Shown piece by piece: positions 1-6,584 of a stretch of DNA of 19,852 nucleotides. The DNA comes from Acidimicrobiia bacterium UBA1281 (GTDB lineage: Bacteria; Actinomycetota; Acidimicrobiia; Actinomarinales; Actinomarinaceae). Within the stretch, counting starts at the first letter, position 1. Each line of letters starts with the position of its first letter. The stretch lies in assembly GCA_002308095.1 (NCBI GenBank), contig DBUV01000033.1, positions 657 through 20,508 of the forward strand. The letters are read 5' to 3'. A program made the position numbers and the translations under genes. The notes below the pieces were generated by a model. It saw only the letters and a list, made by a program, of their open reading frames with translations. It was not told the DNA's origin and made no database searches.

Positions 1-587
1 AAATTTAACTGGTCATATGTTAAAAATGGAAAACACAATAGGGCACCAATTAATGACTGAATAAACATTAATTGTGAAATATTCTGATCTTTAATGTACC
101 TTTCAACCATAACTATATGTAGTGCATATCCAGTTGCACATATTAATGTAAAAAGATTACCAAAGAGTTGTTCACTACTATTGCTAGCAATTAAAAAAAT
201 GCCTAAAAAACCTGTAAATGAAAAAATATAACTTTTACTGGTAATTATTGTTTTATTTAAGAATTTCGAAAGTATAGGTGTTAATACAATATAGAAACCT
301 GTAACTACTCCAGAATTTATTGTTGAAGTAGTAAGTAATCCTTGGGTTTGTGTTGCATACCCAATCCATAAGAAAAACCCCATAAGAATACCAGGTTTTA
401 CTGTTTCTCTTTTGGGTATTCCACCTGTTATAAGAAATAAAAATGCTGCAATTGAGTATCTTAAAAAAACTATATTCATTGGTGAAAAATCATTTAATAA
501 GTCTTTTACTATTACAAAAGTAGAGCCAAAAAATAATGCAGATAACACTAGTGAGGAAATAGCTAAGGATTTATTATTTTTAATCAT
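1..587 (-). CDS. EamA/DMT-family membrane transporter, 5' part (runs off the window)
   Basis: The minus strand is open from ATG at 587-585 to the window edge (195 codons seen; the 3' end lies outside). The product starts MIKNNKSLAISSLVLSALFF and is a chain of hydrophobic helices: about residues 8-25, 38-56, 67-80, 93-108, 120-136, 140-158 and 172-188. Short polar links separate them. Helix content, the early small-residue-rich helix and the LRYSIAAFLF segment in helix 2 fit the EamA (DMT superfamily) permeases, which have ten helices in two repeats. The first repeat and the start of the second would be seen here. The substrate cannot be told. It is divergent from nth across 40 nt. The family call is moderate to good; the start is the only ATG near the hydrophobic N-terminus. 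Confidence 0.8.
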   Translation of the reverse strand, partial: MIKNNKSLAISSLVLSALFFGSTFVIVKDLLNDFSPMNIVFLRYSIAAFLFLITGGIPKRETVKPGILMGFFLWIGYATQTQGLLTTSTINSGVVTGFYIVLTPILSKFLNKTIITSKSYIFSFTGFLGIFLIASNSSEQLFGNLFTLICATGYALHIVMVERYIKDQNISQLMFIQSLIGALLCFPFLTYDQLN

Positions 588-604
588 GTAATTTAATGAA
601 GATT

Positions 605-610
605 AATATA
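605..610 (-). promoter_or_regulatory. Putative -10 box for the DMT transporter gene
   Basis: TATATT on the minus strand, 18-23 nt upstream of the ATG at 587. Transcription would start near 598 and leave a leader of about 11 nt. No clear -35 box is seen. AT-rich DNA makes chance matches common, so support is weak. Confidence 0.3.
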
Positions 611-615
611 CAGTT

Positions 616-621
616 TAAGAT
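616..621 (+). promoter_or_regulatory. Putative -10 box for nth (leaderless arrangement)
   Basis: TAAGAT lies at -12 to -7 relative to the nth ATG at 628, so transcription starting about 7 nt after the hexamer would begin at the A of the start codon. No Shine-Dalgarno sequence is visible. The same spacing recurs at 1283, 1993, 3999 and (minus strand) 3831, which raises confidence. Confidence 0.5.
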
Positions 622-627
622 AAATAT

Positions 628-1275
628 ATGAGCAATGAAATAAAAAAACTTGCTGCCAGCTTTCAAAGATATCTTCGAAAAGAATATTCAGATATAAAAA
701 CAATTTTAAAATTCAATTCTCAATTTCAATTACTAGTATCTATCGTCTTGTCAGCTCAAACCACCGATGAGAATGTTAATAAAGCCACAAAAGGATTATT
801 CAAGAAATACCCAAACGCAAAACTTTTATCAGCAGCAAAATTGAGAGATATTGAGAGCTTGGTATTTTCTACAGGATTTTATAAAGTGAAGTCAAAAAAT
901 ATTCACACTTTGTCAAAGGTTTTAGTCAGTGATTACAATTCAAGGATTCCAAAGACTATAGATGAGCTTGTAAAACTTCCTGGGGTTGGCAGAAAGACAG
1001 CTTCTGTCTTTTTAGCTGAAACATTCGATCAGCCCACAATCGCAGTCGACACTCACGTTTTACGGGTATCGCACCGTTTGGGATTTAGCAGCAAAAGATA
1101 TGATCCAATACAAACAGAAAAAGAATTAAAGCAACTTTTCCCTAAAAATTTTTGGAGATATCTTTCAATGAGTTTTGTACAGTTTGGCAGAGATGTCTGC
1201 AATGCCAAAAAGCCCTTGTGTAATGTCTGCAATTTTAATAATTCATGTAAGTATTTTCTTTCTGTTAATACATAA
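628..1275 (+). CDS. nth: Endonuclease III (DNA glycosylase / AP lyase)
   Basis: This base-excision repair enzyme removes oxidised pyrimidines and cleaves the abasic site by beta-elimination. The 215-residue product has the family's normal length. The helix-hairpin-helix LPGVGRKTA sits at residues 117-125 with catalytic Lys123, and the catalytic Asp is D141 in AVDTHV. The C-terminal [4Fe-4S] ligands C191, C198, C201 and C207 keep the exact C-x6-C-x2-C-x5-C spacing. The N-terminal LSAQTTDENVN motif is also typical. It is divergent from the transporter gene and starts a four-gene plus-strand run. No ribosome-binding site is visible; the TAAGAT box 7 nt upstream of the ATG suggests a leaderless message. 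Identification is firm. Confidence 0.96.
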   Translation: MSNEIKKLAASFQRYLRKEYSDIKTILKFNSQFQLLVSIVLSAQTTDENVNKATKGLFKKYPNAKLLSAAKLRDIESLVFSTGFYKVKSKNIHTLSKVLVSDYNSRIPKTIDELVKLPGVGRKTASVFLAETFDQPTIAVDTHVLRVSHRLGFSSKRYDPIQTEKELKQLFPKNFWRYLSMSFVQFGRDVCNAKKPLCNVCNFNNSCKYFLSVNT

Positions 1276-1282
1276 CCCTATA

Positions 1283-1288
1283 TATATT
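1283..1288 (+). promoter_or_regulatory. Putative -10 box for the ccdA-like gene (leaderless arrangement)
   Basis: TATATT in the 19-nt gap after nth lies exactly at -12 to -7 from the ATG at 1295. Five of six bases match TATAAT. It predicts a transcript starting at or within a base of the start codon. No Shine-Dalgarno sequence is present. Confidence 0.55.
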
Positions 1289-1294
1289 TAACTC

Positions 1295-2002
1295 ATGGAA
1301 GTAAACATTTTTATAGCCTTTATGTTTGGTGCACTTTCATTTTTTTCCCCTTGTGTTTTACCTCTTGTTCCTGGATACTTAACAATATTTTCTGGAACTG
1401 ATAACTCATTACAAAGCAGGTTAAAAGGATCAATAGAATTCTGTTTAGGTTTTTCAATTGTATTTATATCTTTAGCAGCAATTGCATCTTCAGTTGGCTC
1501 ATTCTTTACTAGAAATTCATCAACCTTGGGTATGGTAAGCGGGGTAATAATAATATTTTTTGGAGTATTACTTCTTTTTCCCACTCTAAACATGAAGTAC
1601 TTTTATTCCTCTAATTATGTAGATTTAAAAAATTTTTCGACTTTCAAAAATTTTATACTGGGTTTAACTTTTGCGTTTGGGTTTACACCGTGTATCGGCC
1701 CAGTACTAGGGGCTTTGTTAACGCTGACATCTAATTCTGAAACTTTAAATCAAGGAATAGGACTATTAGTTAGTTTCTCAATTGGTCTATCGATACCTTT
1801 TATAACTATTTCTATTTTATCTGGTAAGTTAAATCTTAAAAATCGTATATTTGTAGCTTTTCAAAAATATTCATCAAAAATCTCAGGAGTTGTTTTAATT
1901 GCTATCGGTACATTGATATTCACTGATAAGATGTACATTCTGGCTTCATTCTTTCAAGACATCCTAATATTAATTAATTTAGACTGGTTAAGTACAATCT
2001 AA
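1295..2002 (+). CDS. ccdA: CcdA/DsbD-type membrane thiol-disulfide transporter
   Basis: CcdA proteins pass reducing equivalents across the cytoplasmic membrane to extracytoplasmic thioredoxin-like proteins, for example in cytochrome c maturation. The 235-residue product has about six hydrophobic helices. It keeps the two family motifs: SPCVLPLVPGYL near residues 18-29 in helix 1 and FTPCIGPVLGALL near residues 129-141 in helix 4, each with one redox cysteine before or near a Pro. The length matches the CcdA core; no periplasmic or thioredoxin domain is fused. No ResA, ResB or ResC homologue lies nearby, so the partner is unknown. It follows nth by 19 nt with its own putative -10 box, so it may be expressed independently. 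The family is firm; the symbol is by family resemblance. Confidence 0.88.
   Translation: MEVNIFIAFMFGALSFFSPCVLPLVPGYLTIFSGTDNSLQSRLKGSIEFCLGFSIVFISLAAIASSVGSFFTRNSSTLGMVSGVIIIFFGVLLLFPTLNMKYFYSSNYVDLKNFSTFKNFILGLTFAFGFTPCIGPVLGALLTLTSNSETLNQGIGLLVSFSIGLSIPFITISILSGKLNLKNRIFVAFQKYSSKISGVVLIAIGTLIFTDKMYILASFFQDILILINLDWLSTI
1993..1998 (+). promoter_or_regulatory. Putative -10 box for the ygfZ-like gene, inside the ccdA 3' end
   Basis: TACAAT covers the last codons of the ccdA-like gene and sits exactly at -12 to -7 from the ATG at 2005. This is the same spacing as at nth, the ccdA-like gene and polA, and the same hexamer as at polA. It suggests a leaderless promoter embedded in coding sequence. 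Confidence 0.5.
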
Positions 2003-2004
2003 AA

Positions 2005-2568
2005 ATGAATAATATAAAAATTACACATTCCCTGTTAGTTGAAGGTGATGAAGCTATAGAGTTTATAGAATCTTTAATATCGCTAGATCCCGAAGAAGGG
2101 ACCTTCAAAACATCCTTTTTATTAAAGCCAGATGGAAAAATTGGCCATTGGTTTGTTATTCAAAAACTAGAAAAAAATCTTAATATTTTTCAAAGCAAAG
2201 AACAATTAGAGGAAATCAAAACTTCACTCGAATTTTATAAGATAAGGACGAAATGCACGCTAGGGATTGTTGAAGATGAGAGGTATATAAAAGTCAAGAT
2301 AAATAAAGATACATTTAATTTTTTAGAAACACCTGACCAAGAGAATTTATTAAGTTGGAAGGAATTAGCGATATTGCTAGAACTTCCATTGCCTGAAATA
2401 ATTGAAGAAGGCTTGTTGCCAAATGAAACTAAATGGTTGGACATTATGGTTGATTTCAACAAAGGATGTTTTCTCGGTCAAGAACAAGCTTCACGTGTTA
2501 AGTTTAGAGGACGTCCAAGACGGCTTTTAACATCTAAAGGTGACTCCCAAGAATTAATCAAAATTTAA
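2005..2568 (+). CDS. ygfZ: YgfZ/GcvT-like folate-binding protein, short form
   Basis: YgfZ proteins are tetrahydrofolate-binding relatives of GcvT that assist iron-sulfur enzyme assembly or repair. The diagnostic KGC[FY]-x-GQE motif is present as KGCFLGQE at residues 153-160. It is preceded by a LLPNETKWLDIMVDFN segment and followed by ASRVKFRGRPRRLL, all in the usual order. The product is only 187 residues, while typical YgfZ proteins are near 300 or more. The frame stops soon after the motif, so the C-terminal barrel domain is missing. The N-terminal folate-binding region is also compact. The ATG lies 2 nt after the ccdA-like stop. Nearby nth encodes an iron-sulfur protein, which fits the role but proves nothing. 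Family good, exact function unsure. Confidence 0.8.
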   Translation: MNNIKITHSLLVEGDEAIEFIESLISLDPEEGTFKTSFLLKPDGKIGHWFVIQKLEKNLNIFQSKEQLEEIKTSLEFYKIRTKCTLGIVEDERYIKVKINKDTFNFLETPDQENLLSWKELAILLELPLPEIIEEGLLPNETKWLDIMVDFNKGCFLGQEQASRVKFRGRPRRLLTSKGDSQELIKI

Positions 2569-2569
2569 A

Positions 2570-2872
2570 ATGCCAAGATGTGATTATTGCGGTAGGTCTC
2601 TTTTTAAGAATGTGTCTGGAAAATATTTCCTGTGTTCAACTAAATGTAAATCGAAATTTAAAAACCAAAATTTTATGTTGAAATTAGAAAAAAACGTATT
2701 TTTAAATGTAGTTGATGGAATCACACCCAATGACGTGAACAAATTTATTGAATCTGATAAGTTTGATGTGATTTCAGCTGTAAGAAGGCTAGTCTATTTC
2801 AAAAAAATTTTATATATTAAAACAAATGATGAAATAAAACAGTCAACAAAGTTATTTATAGAGAAAAAATAG
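2570..2872 (+). CDS. Small zinc-ribbon-like protein of unknown function
   Basis: I do not recognise this 100-residue protein. It opens with a Cys pair, C4-x2-C7 (CDYCGR), and a second pair, C22-x3-C26 (CSTKC), separated by 14 residues. This spacing suggests a small N-terminal zinc site of TRASH or MYM type. The remaining 70 residues are Lys-rich, without membrane segments, and probably helical at the C-terminus. Its ATG begins 1 nt after the ygfZ-like stop, so the two are probably translated from one message. Its 3' end overlaps the convergent YczE-like gene by 17 nt. It is unlikely to be spurious: the start is tightly coupled, the frame fills the gap and the Cys pattern is ordered. Confidence 0.65.
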   Translation: MPRCDYCGRSLFKNVSGKYFLCSTKCKSKFKNQNFMLKLEKNVFLNVVDGITPNDVNKFIESDKFDVISAVRRLVYFKKILYIKTNDEIKQSTKLFIEKK

Positions 2873-3473
2873 CACCCTTGTCAAATTTCGATAAAGAATA
2901 TTGAACTATCGGACCTACCGTTAGTACCATCACCACAGTTCCATAGCCGTATGATCCTCCAAGAATTACTCCAATTATGAAGGCAGTAAAGTCTATCCCA
3001 ACTCTAGTTACTCTGATACTTGGTCCAAGCTTGGATATTCCAGTCATTATTCCATCTCTTGGACCGGGACCTAAGCCAGACCCTATGTAAACACCTACGC
3101 CAGTTGCAAAAATCACTGTGCCAAAATACAAATACAAATGTCTTATATAGATAATTTCAGGAGAGGGTAAAAAATTCATGGTCAGGTCAATAACGTTCCC
3201 AATAGTTAATATATTTATAATTGTACCTACAAAAGGTACTTGTTTTAAGGGAATCCATCCAAGCAACAATATAAATCCAGTTATTACACCTGCAAATCCA
3301 ATTTTAACATTTATGAGTTTGCTAAATCCATCATGAAATACATCCCAAGAATTTAATCCTAAATTGGCTTCAATAGTGAAGGCCAATCCAAAACCACATA
3401 AAAATAAACCCAGCATTAATTGAGGTAAACGATTTAAAATTTCCCTTTTATTATTCAACAAACAAACTTTCAA
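2856..3473 (-). CDS. YczE/YitT-like multi-pass membrane protein
   Basis: The 205-residue product has about five hydrophobic segments: roughly residues 16-36, 57-76, 81-101, 112-132 and 161-190. It keeps motifs typical of the YczE family (COG2364): an early GLAFTIEANLGLNSWDVF stretch and the GSGLGPGPRDGIM loop before the last helices. B. subtilis YczE affects bacillaene synthesis, but the molecular role of the family is unknown, so no function is assigned. The start is uncertain. The longest frame begins at TTG 3473, overlapping the preceding DUF732-like gene by 23 nt; TTG 3461 or 3458 would also serve, and the first ATG falls just inside helix 1. The 3' end overlaps the zinc-ribbon gene convergently. 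Confidence 0.8.
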   Translation of the reverse strand: MKVCLLNNKREILNRLPQLMLGLFLCGFGLAFTIEANLGLNSWDVFHDGFSKLINVKIGFAGVITGFILLLGWIPLKQVPFVGTIINILTIGNVIDLTMNFLPSPEIIYIRHLYLYFGTVIFATGVGVYIGSGLGPGPRDGIMTGISKLGPSIRVTRVGIDFTAFIIGVILGGSYGYGTVVMVLTVGPIVQYSLSKFDKGAIFSL

Positions 3474-3819
3474 GTCTATTTATATACTCAGGACAAAGTT
3501 CATAAGTTGATTGAAATCTAAGAATAGGAAGAATCCTATTGTTGATATTTACATTAATTCCATTCTCCCCAAGCACTTTTTGAATCTGAATTAGAGATTC
3601 TTTTTCGCTACTCCACAGATCACTTGATTCGCATACTTTCTTGCCAATTGAGATTAAACTATCATCAGAGATATTCGAGAGCGTTTCTTCACTATCTGCA
3701 ATTCTTATTTGAGCTATAAAATCTTTACCGAATGTATCAAAATTATTATTAAATAGGATTATCACAAATACAGCTAAAGAAACGAATACTATAAAGCTTA
3801 AAATTGGTAATTTCTTCAA
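3451..3819 (-). CDS. DUF732-like small exported or membrane-anchored protein
   Basis: The 122-residue product has a Lys-Lys N-terminus and one hydrophobic segment (about residues 7-24), then a soluble domain. This would be a signal anchor or uncleaved signal peptide. The soluble part resembles the actinobacterial DUF732 pattern: FIAQIRIA near residue 34, then LISIGKKVCESSD with a conserved Cys, and a C-terminal Tyr-x-LCPEY Cys-Pro segment. These two cysteines could form a disulfide outside the membrane. Function is unknown. The start is TTG at 3819. It is supported by TAGAAT at exactly -12 to -7, and by an upstream out-of-frame ATG that stops after three codons. It follows tRNA-Leu(CAA) by 40 nt and overlaps the YczE-like gene by 23 nt. 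The family call is tentative. Confidence 0.7.
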   Translation of the reverse strand: MKKLPILSFIVFVSLAVFVIILFNNNFDTFGKDFIAQIRIADSEETLSNISDDSLISIGKKVCESSDLWSSEKESLIQIQKVLGENGINVNINNRILPILRFQSTYELCPEYINRLESLFVE

Positions 3820-3825
3820 GTTACC

Positions 3826-3831
3826 ATTCTA
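3826..3831 (-). promoter_or_regulatory. Putative -10 box for the DUF732-like gene (leaderless arrangement)
   Basis: TAGAAT on the minus strand spans -12 to -7 from the TTG at 3819, matching five of six consensus bases. It lies between tRNA-Leu(CAA) and the gene, so the gene need not rely on tRNA read-through. It supports the TTG as a real start. The first transcribed base would be T unless the start shifts by one or two bases. Confidence 0.5.
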
Positions 3832-3859
3832 TACGCGTGTCTTATTTTATTGTTAAAAG

Positions 3860-3941
3860 TACCCGGAGGGGGAGTCGAACCCCCACATCCGAAGATACTG
3901 GATTTTGAATCCAGCGCGTCTGCCAATTCCGCCATCCGGGC
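3860..3941 (-). tRNA. tRNA-Leu, anticodon CAA
   Basis: This 82-nt class II tRNA folds fully on the minus strand. The acceptor GCCCGGA pairs with TCCGGGT through a G1-U72 wobble, and the discriminator is A73. The D arm contains GGCAGA. The anticodon stem CTGGA/TCCAG encloses the loop TTCAAAA, giving anticodon CAA, which reads UUG. A 13-nt variable arm has a TTCG loop, and the T arm is GGGGG-TTCGACT-CCCCC. The 3' CCA is not encoded. A consensus -10 box lies just upstream. Confidence 0.97.
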
Positions 3942-3943
3942 TT

Positions 3944-3955
3944 ATCATTAATGAT
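3944..3955. repeat. 12-bp perfect palindrome between tRNA-Leu(CAA) and polA
   Basis: ATCATTAATGAT is its own reverse complement. It starts 2 nt upstream of the tRNA 5' end and shares 2 bp with the minus-strand -10 box at 3954-3959. It could be an operator at the tRNA transcription start, or chance in AT-rich DNA. Confidence 0.3.
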
Positions 3956-3959
3956 TATA
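3954..3959 (-). promoter_or_regulatory. -10 box for tRNA-Leu(CAA)
   Basis: This is a perfect TATAAT on the minus strand, 12 nt upstream of the tRNA 5' end. It predicts a start near 3947 and a 5' leader of about 6 nt. No good -35 box is seen at 16-18 bp. Confidence 0.55.
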
Positions 3960-3998
3960 TTTCATATTGAATCCAAAGAGAGAAAAATAATTTAAGTT

Positions 3999-4004
3999 TA
4001 CAAT
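3999..4004 (+). promoter_or_regulatory. Putative -10 box for polA (leaderless arrangement)
   Basis: TACAAT lies at exactly -12 to -7 from the polA ATG at 4011, matching five of six consensus bases. A purine-rich GAAAGA directly abuts the ATG, too close to act as a normal ribosome-binding site. Together these suggest a leaderless message. Confidence 0.55.
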
Positions 4005-4010
4005 GAAAGA

Positions 4011-6512
4011 ATGATTGTTCTTGTTGATGGCTTCAGTATTGCATTTCGAGCTTTTTACGCACTACCCGAAACATTGATGACTTCAAAAGGTACACCAACA
4101 AATGTAATTCATGGCTTCATGTCTATGCTCAACAAGATAACTTCTGACTATAAGTTAAATCAATTAATTGTTACCTGGGATCTTCCCGGACAAACGTTTC
4201 GAAATGAAATTTATACAGAATACAAAGCAAATAGAACTTCGGCACCTGATAATTTCAATCTTCAAATTCCATTACTTCAAAGTCTTTTAAAAACTTTCAA
4301 TATACCCCAAGTATCGAAAGAAGGTTATGAAGCCGATGATGTGCTTGGTTCACTTTCGAAATCTTTAAACAGTGACAAAAAGAAAGTCCTTATTGTTACT
4401 GGAGATAGAGATACCTTTCAATTAATTTCAAAAAAAACAAATATTTTGTATACCAAAAGAGGAATCTCCGATGTTGATTTGGTAGATGAAAAATTTTTCG
4501 TTGAGAAGTTTGGTATTAAAACTAGTCAGTATGTTGAATATCTAGCTTTAAAGGGTGACCCATCAGATAATATTCCAGGTCTTCCAGGAGTTGGGCAAAA
4601 AACTGCAACAACTCTTCTCCAGGAGTATCAAAATATAGACAATATATATAAAAATTTAGATGATTTAACTCCAAAGATTAAAAGTTCTTTTGAAGAAAAT
4701 AAAGAATTACTTCTTATGAGTAAAGAGTTGGCAACAATAAAAACTGATATTGAATTAGACATACCTGATACGCAAATAACAGATACAATATTTAAATCAG
4801 AATCTGTATTACAAGATTCTCAGGAACAGGTTTCTGAGCTTGAATTAAATAAATACATTAGACAATATAAAACACAACAAGAAGACATGACCCCATCTCC
4901 TAAAAATACAAAATTAGTAGATATTACCAAACAGAACATGCCTCAAAAATCAATTATTTTTGAATACGAAGGAGATATTTACACAGTTTCCGAAGGTATA
5001 GCTGGTAAGTTAATAGATCATGATGTAGAAAACAAAGAGTTTATCTCACTTACTACACAAAATATATATAAAATCAATCCAAATCTATCTGATAACAATT
5101 TTATAGCATATGATTGCCTAGTATTTCTACACGAACCAAATAAAAGACCAGACACACTGCTAAACATTTGCAAACACATCGAACAAGCCAATCTTTTAAC
5201 TAAGAAATCTTCTTTGGATGAATATATAAATTTTATCAGTATTAATTACAAAAAAGTTGTGGCTGAAATCAAAGAATTTAATAATGATAAAGATTTGATG
5301 AAGCTTTACAAAGATTTGGATTACCCCATAGCTTCTGTTCTTAATTTAATGCACACTAAGGGCGTAAAGGTTTCAAATAAAAAAATCGAATTAGTTTCCA
5401 AATTTATAAATACTGAAATTTCAACTTTTACAAAAAAAATCTTTCAGATTACAGAACAAGAATTTAATTTAAATTCTCCTAAACAATTAGCCAAGGTTCT
5501 ATTTGAAGATATGAAACTTCCAGTTATTAAAAAAACCCCTAAGGGAGCACCATCCACCGATGGATCTGTTTTAGATGAACTTTCAAAAGAATATGAAGTA
5601 GCAAATTACATACTTAAATATAGAGAGTATGAAAAAATCAGATCAACATATATTGATGGATTAAAGAGTGAAATCACGAGTGATAATAGAATCCATACAA
5701 CATATAACTTATTCGGAACTACTACCGGTAGACTGTCATCTGAAAAACCTAATCTCCAAAACATACCCAATAAGACTGATATTGGTCAAAAAATTCGTGA
5801 ATTTTTTATTGCTGATAACAATCATGAATTTATAATTTCAGATTATTCCCAAATTGAACTTCGGGTCTTGGCTCACTTAAGTTCTGATACAAACATGATT
5901 AATATTTTAAAATCACAAGATGCAGATATTCATACTGAAACTGCATCTAGGATATTTGATGTAAAAATTGAATCAGTAACCAAAGATATGAGAAGAAAAG
6001 CAAAAGAAGTTAATTTTGGTTTAATTTATGGAATGGAAGCATTTGGCTTGTCTAAAAGCTTAAATGTTTCCAAAAAAGAGGCTCAAGACTTAATAGACTC
6101 ATACTTTGCACAATTTCCAAAGATTAAAGGTTACTTGGACAGGATTGTTTCAGATGCAGAAAAGAATGGATACACCAAAACCCTCTATGGACGTAAGCGT
6201 TACATTAAAGAGCTGAGTTCATCTAATTTTCAACTAAAAGCAATGGGTAAAAGAATAGCAATGAATGCTCCAATTCAAGGTACAGCAGCAGATATTATGA
6301 AAATAGCTATGCTTGGCGTTCAGGAAAAGACTTTAAAATATGAATCTACCAATTTAATACTTCAAATACATGATGAAATAATTGTTCAGACACCAAAAGA
6401 ATCATCTAAGGAGGTAATGAAAATTGTTAAAACCGAGATGGAGTCAGCCTCAAAATTAAAAGTTCCATTATTTGTTAATATCAAAGCGAGTAAAGATTTA
6501 TCAAATAATTAA
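4011..6512 (+). CDS. polA: DNA polymerase I
   Basis: Pol I fills gaps left by excision repair and removes RNA primers. The N-terminal 5' nuclease domain covers about residues 1-290, with VDGFSIAFRAFYALP, TGDRDTFQLI and the helix-hairpin-helix GLPGVGQKTA. Residues about 300-420 form the position of the 3'-5' exonuclease domain, but its DxE and later Asp residues are not recognisable, so proofreading is probably lost. The C-terminal polymerase domain is intact: motif A DYSQIELR from D611, motif B RRKAKEVNFGLIYG at 661-674 (Phe669 at the O-helix position) and motif C HDE at 787-789. The 833-residue length is like Taq polymerase. It heads the plus-strand repair and glycolysis region, before rpsA as in other Actinobacteria. 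Identification is firm. Confidence 0.98.
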   Translation: MIVLVDGFSIAFRAFYALPETLMTSKGTPTNVIHGFMSMLNKITSDYKLNQLIVTWDLPGQTFRNEIYTEYKANRTSAPDNFNLQIPLLQSLLKTFNIPQVSKEGYEADDVLGSLSKSLNSDKKKVLIVTGDRDTFQLISKKTNILYTKRGISDVDLVDEKFFVEKFGIKTSQYVEYLALKGDPSDNIPGLPGVGQKTATTLLQEYQNIDNIYKNLDDLTPKIKSSFEENKELLLMSKELATIKTDIELDIPDTQITDTIFKSESVLQDSQEQVSELELNKYIRQYKTQQEDMTPSPKNTKLVDITKQNMPQKSIIFEYEGDIYTVSEGIAGKLIDHDVENKEFISLTTQNIYKINPNLSDNNFIAYDCLVFLHEPNKRPDTLLNICKHIEQANLLTKKSSLDEYINFISINYKKVVAEIKEFNNDKDLMKLYKDLDYPIASVLNLMHTKGVKVSNKKIELVSKFINTEISTFTKKIFQITEQEFNLNSPKQLAKVLFEDMKLPVIKKTPKGAPSTDGSVLDELSKEYEVANYILKYREYEKIRSTYIDGLKSEITSDNRIHTTYNLFGTTTGRLSSEKPNLQNIPNKTDIGQKIREFFIADNNHEFIISDYSQIELRVLAHLSSDTNMINILKSQDADIHTETASRIFDVKIESVTKDMRRKAKEVNFGLIYGMEAFGLSKSLNVSKKEAQDLIDSYFAQFPKIKGYLDRIVSDAEKNGYTKTLYGRKRYIKELSSSNFQLKAMGKRIAMNAPIQGTAADIMKIAMLGVQEKTLKYESTNLILQIHDEIIVQTPKESSKEVMKIVKTEMESASKLKVPLFVNIKASKDLSNN

Positions 6513-6537
6513 TATTCGTTTGTAAAAACCATAGATA

Positions 6538-6546
6538 TGTTATGCT
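6538..6546 (+). promoter_or_regulatory. Extended -10 promoter for rpsA
   Basis: TGTTATGCT is a TGn-extended -10 element, with TTGTAA at 6520-6525 as a weak -35 at a short 15-bp spacing. Transcription would start near 6553, leaving a leader of about 32 nt before the ATG at 6585 or about 14 nt before TTG 6567. Confidence 0.5.
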
Positions 6547-6584
6547 AAAAGTCGAAAATATTATGATTGGAAAAACAAAACTAT

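Noticed and set aside
1288..1593. 101-codon antisense open frame in the ccdA-like gene
   Set aside because: It lies wholly within a clearly coding membrane-protein gene and has no recognisable feature.
6408..6512. The best Shine-Dalgarno match in the window, AAGGAGGT followed by an in-frame ATG at 6417, inside polA
   Set aside because: Only 2-3 nt separate the GGAGG core from the ATG, and the product would be just the last 31 residues of Pol I. Its codons encode the normal C-terminal helix, so it is probably chance.
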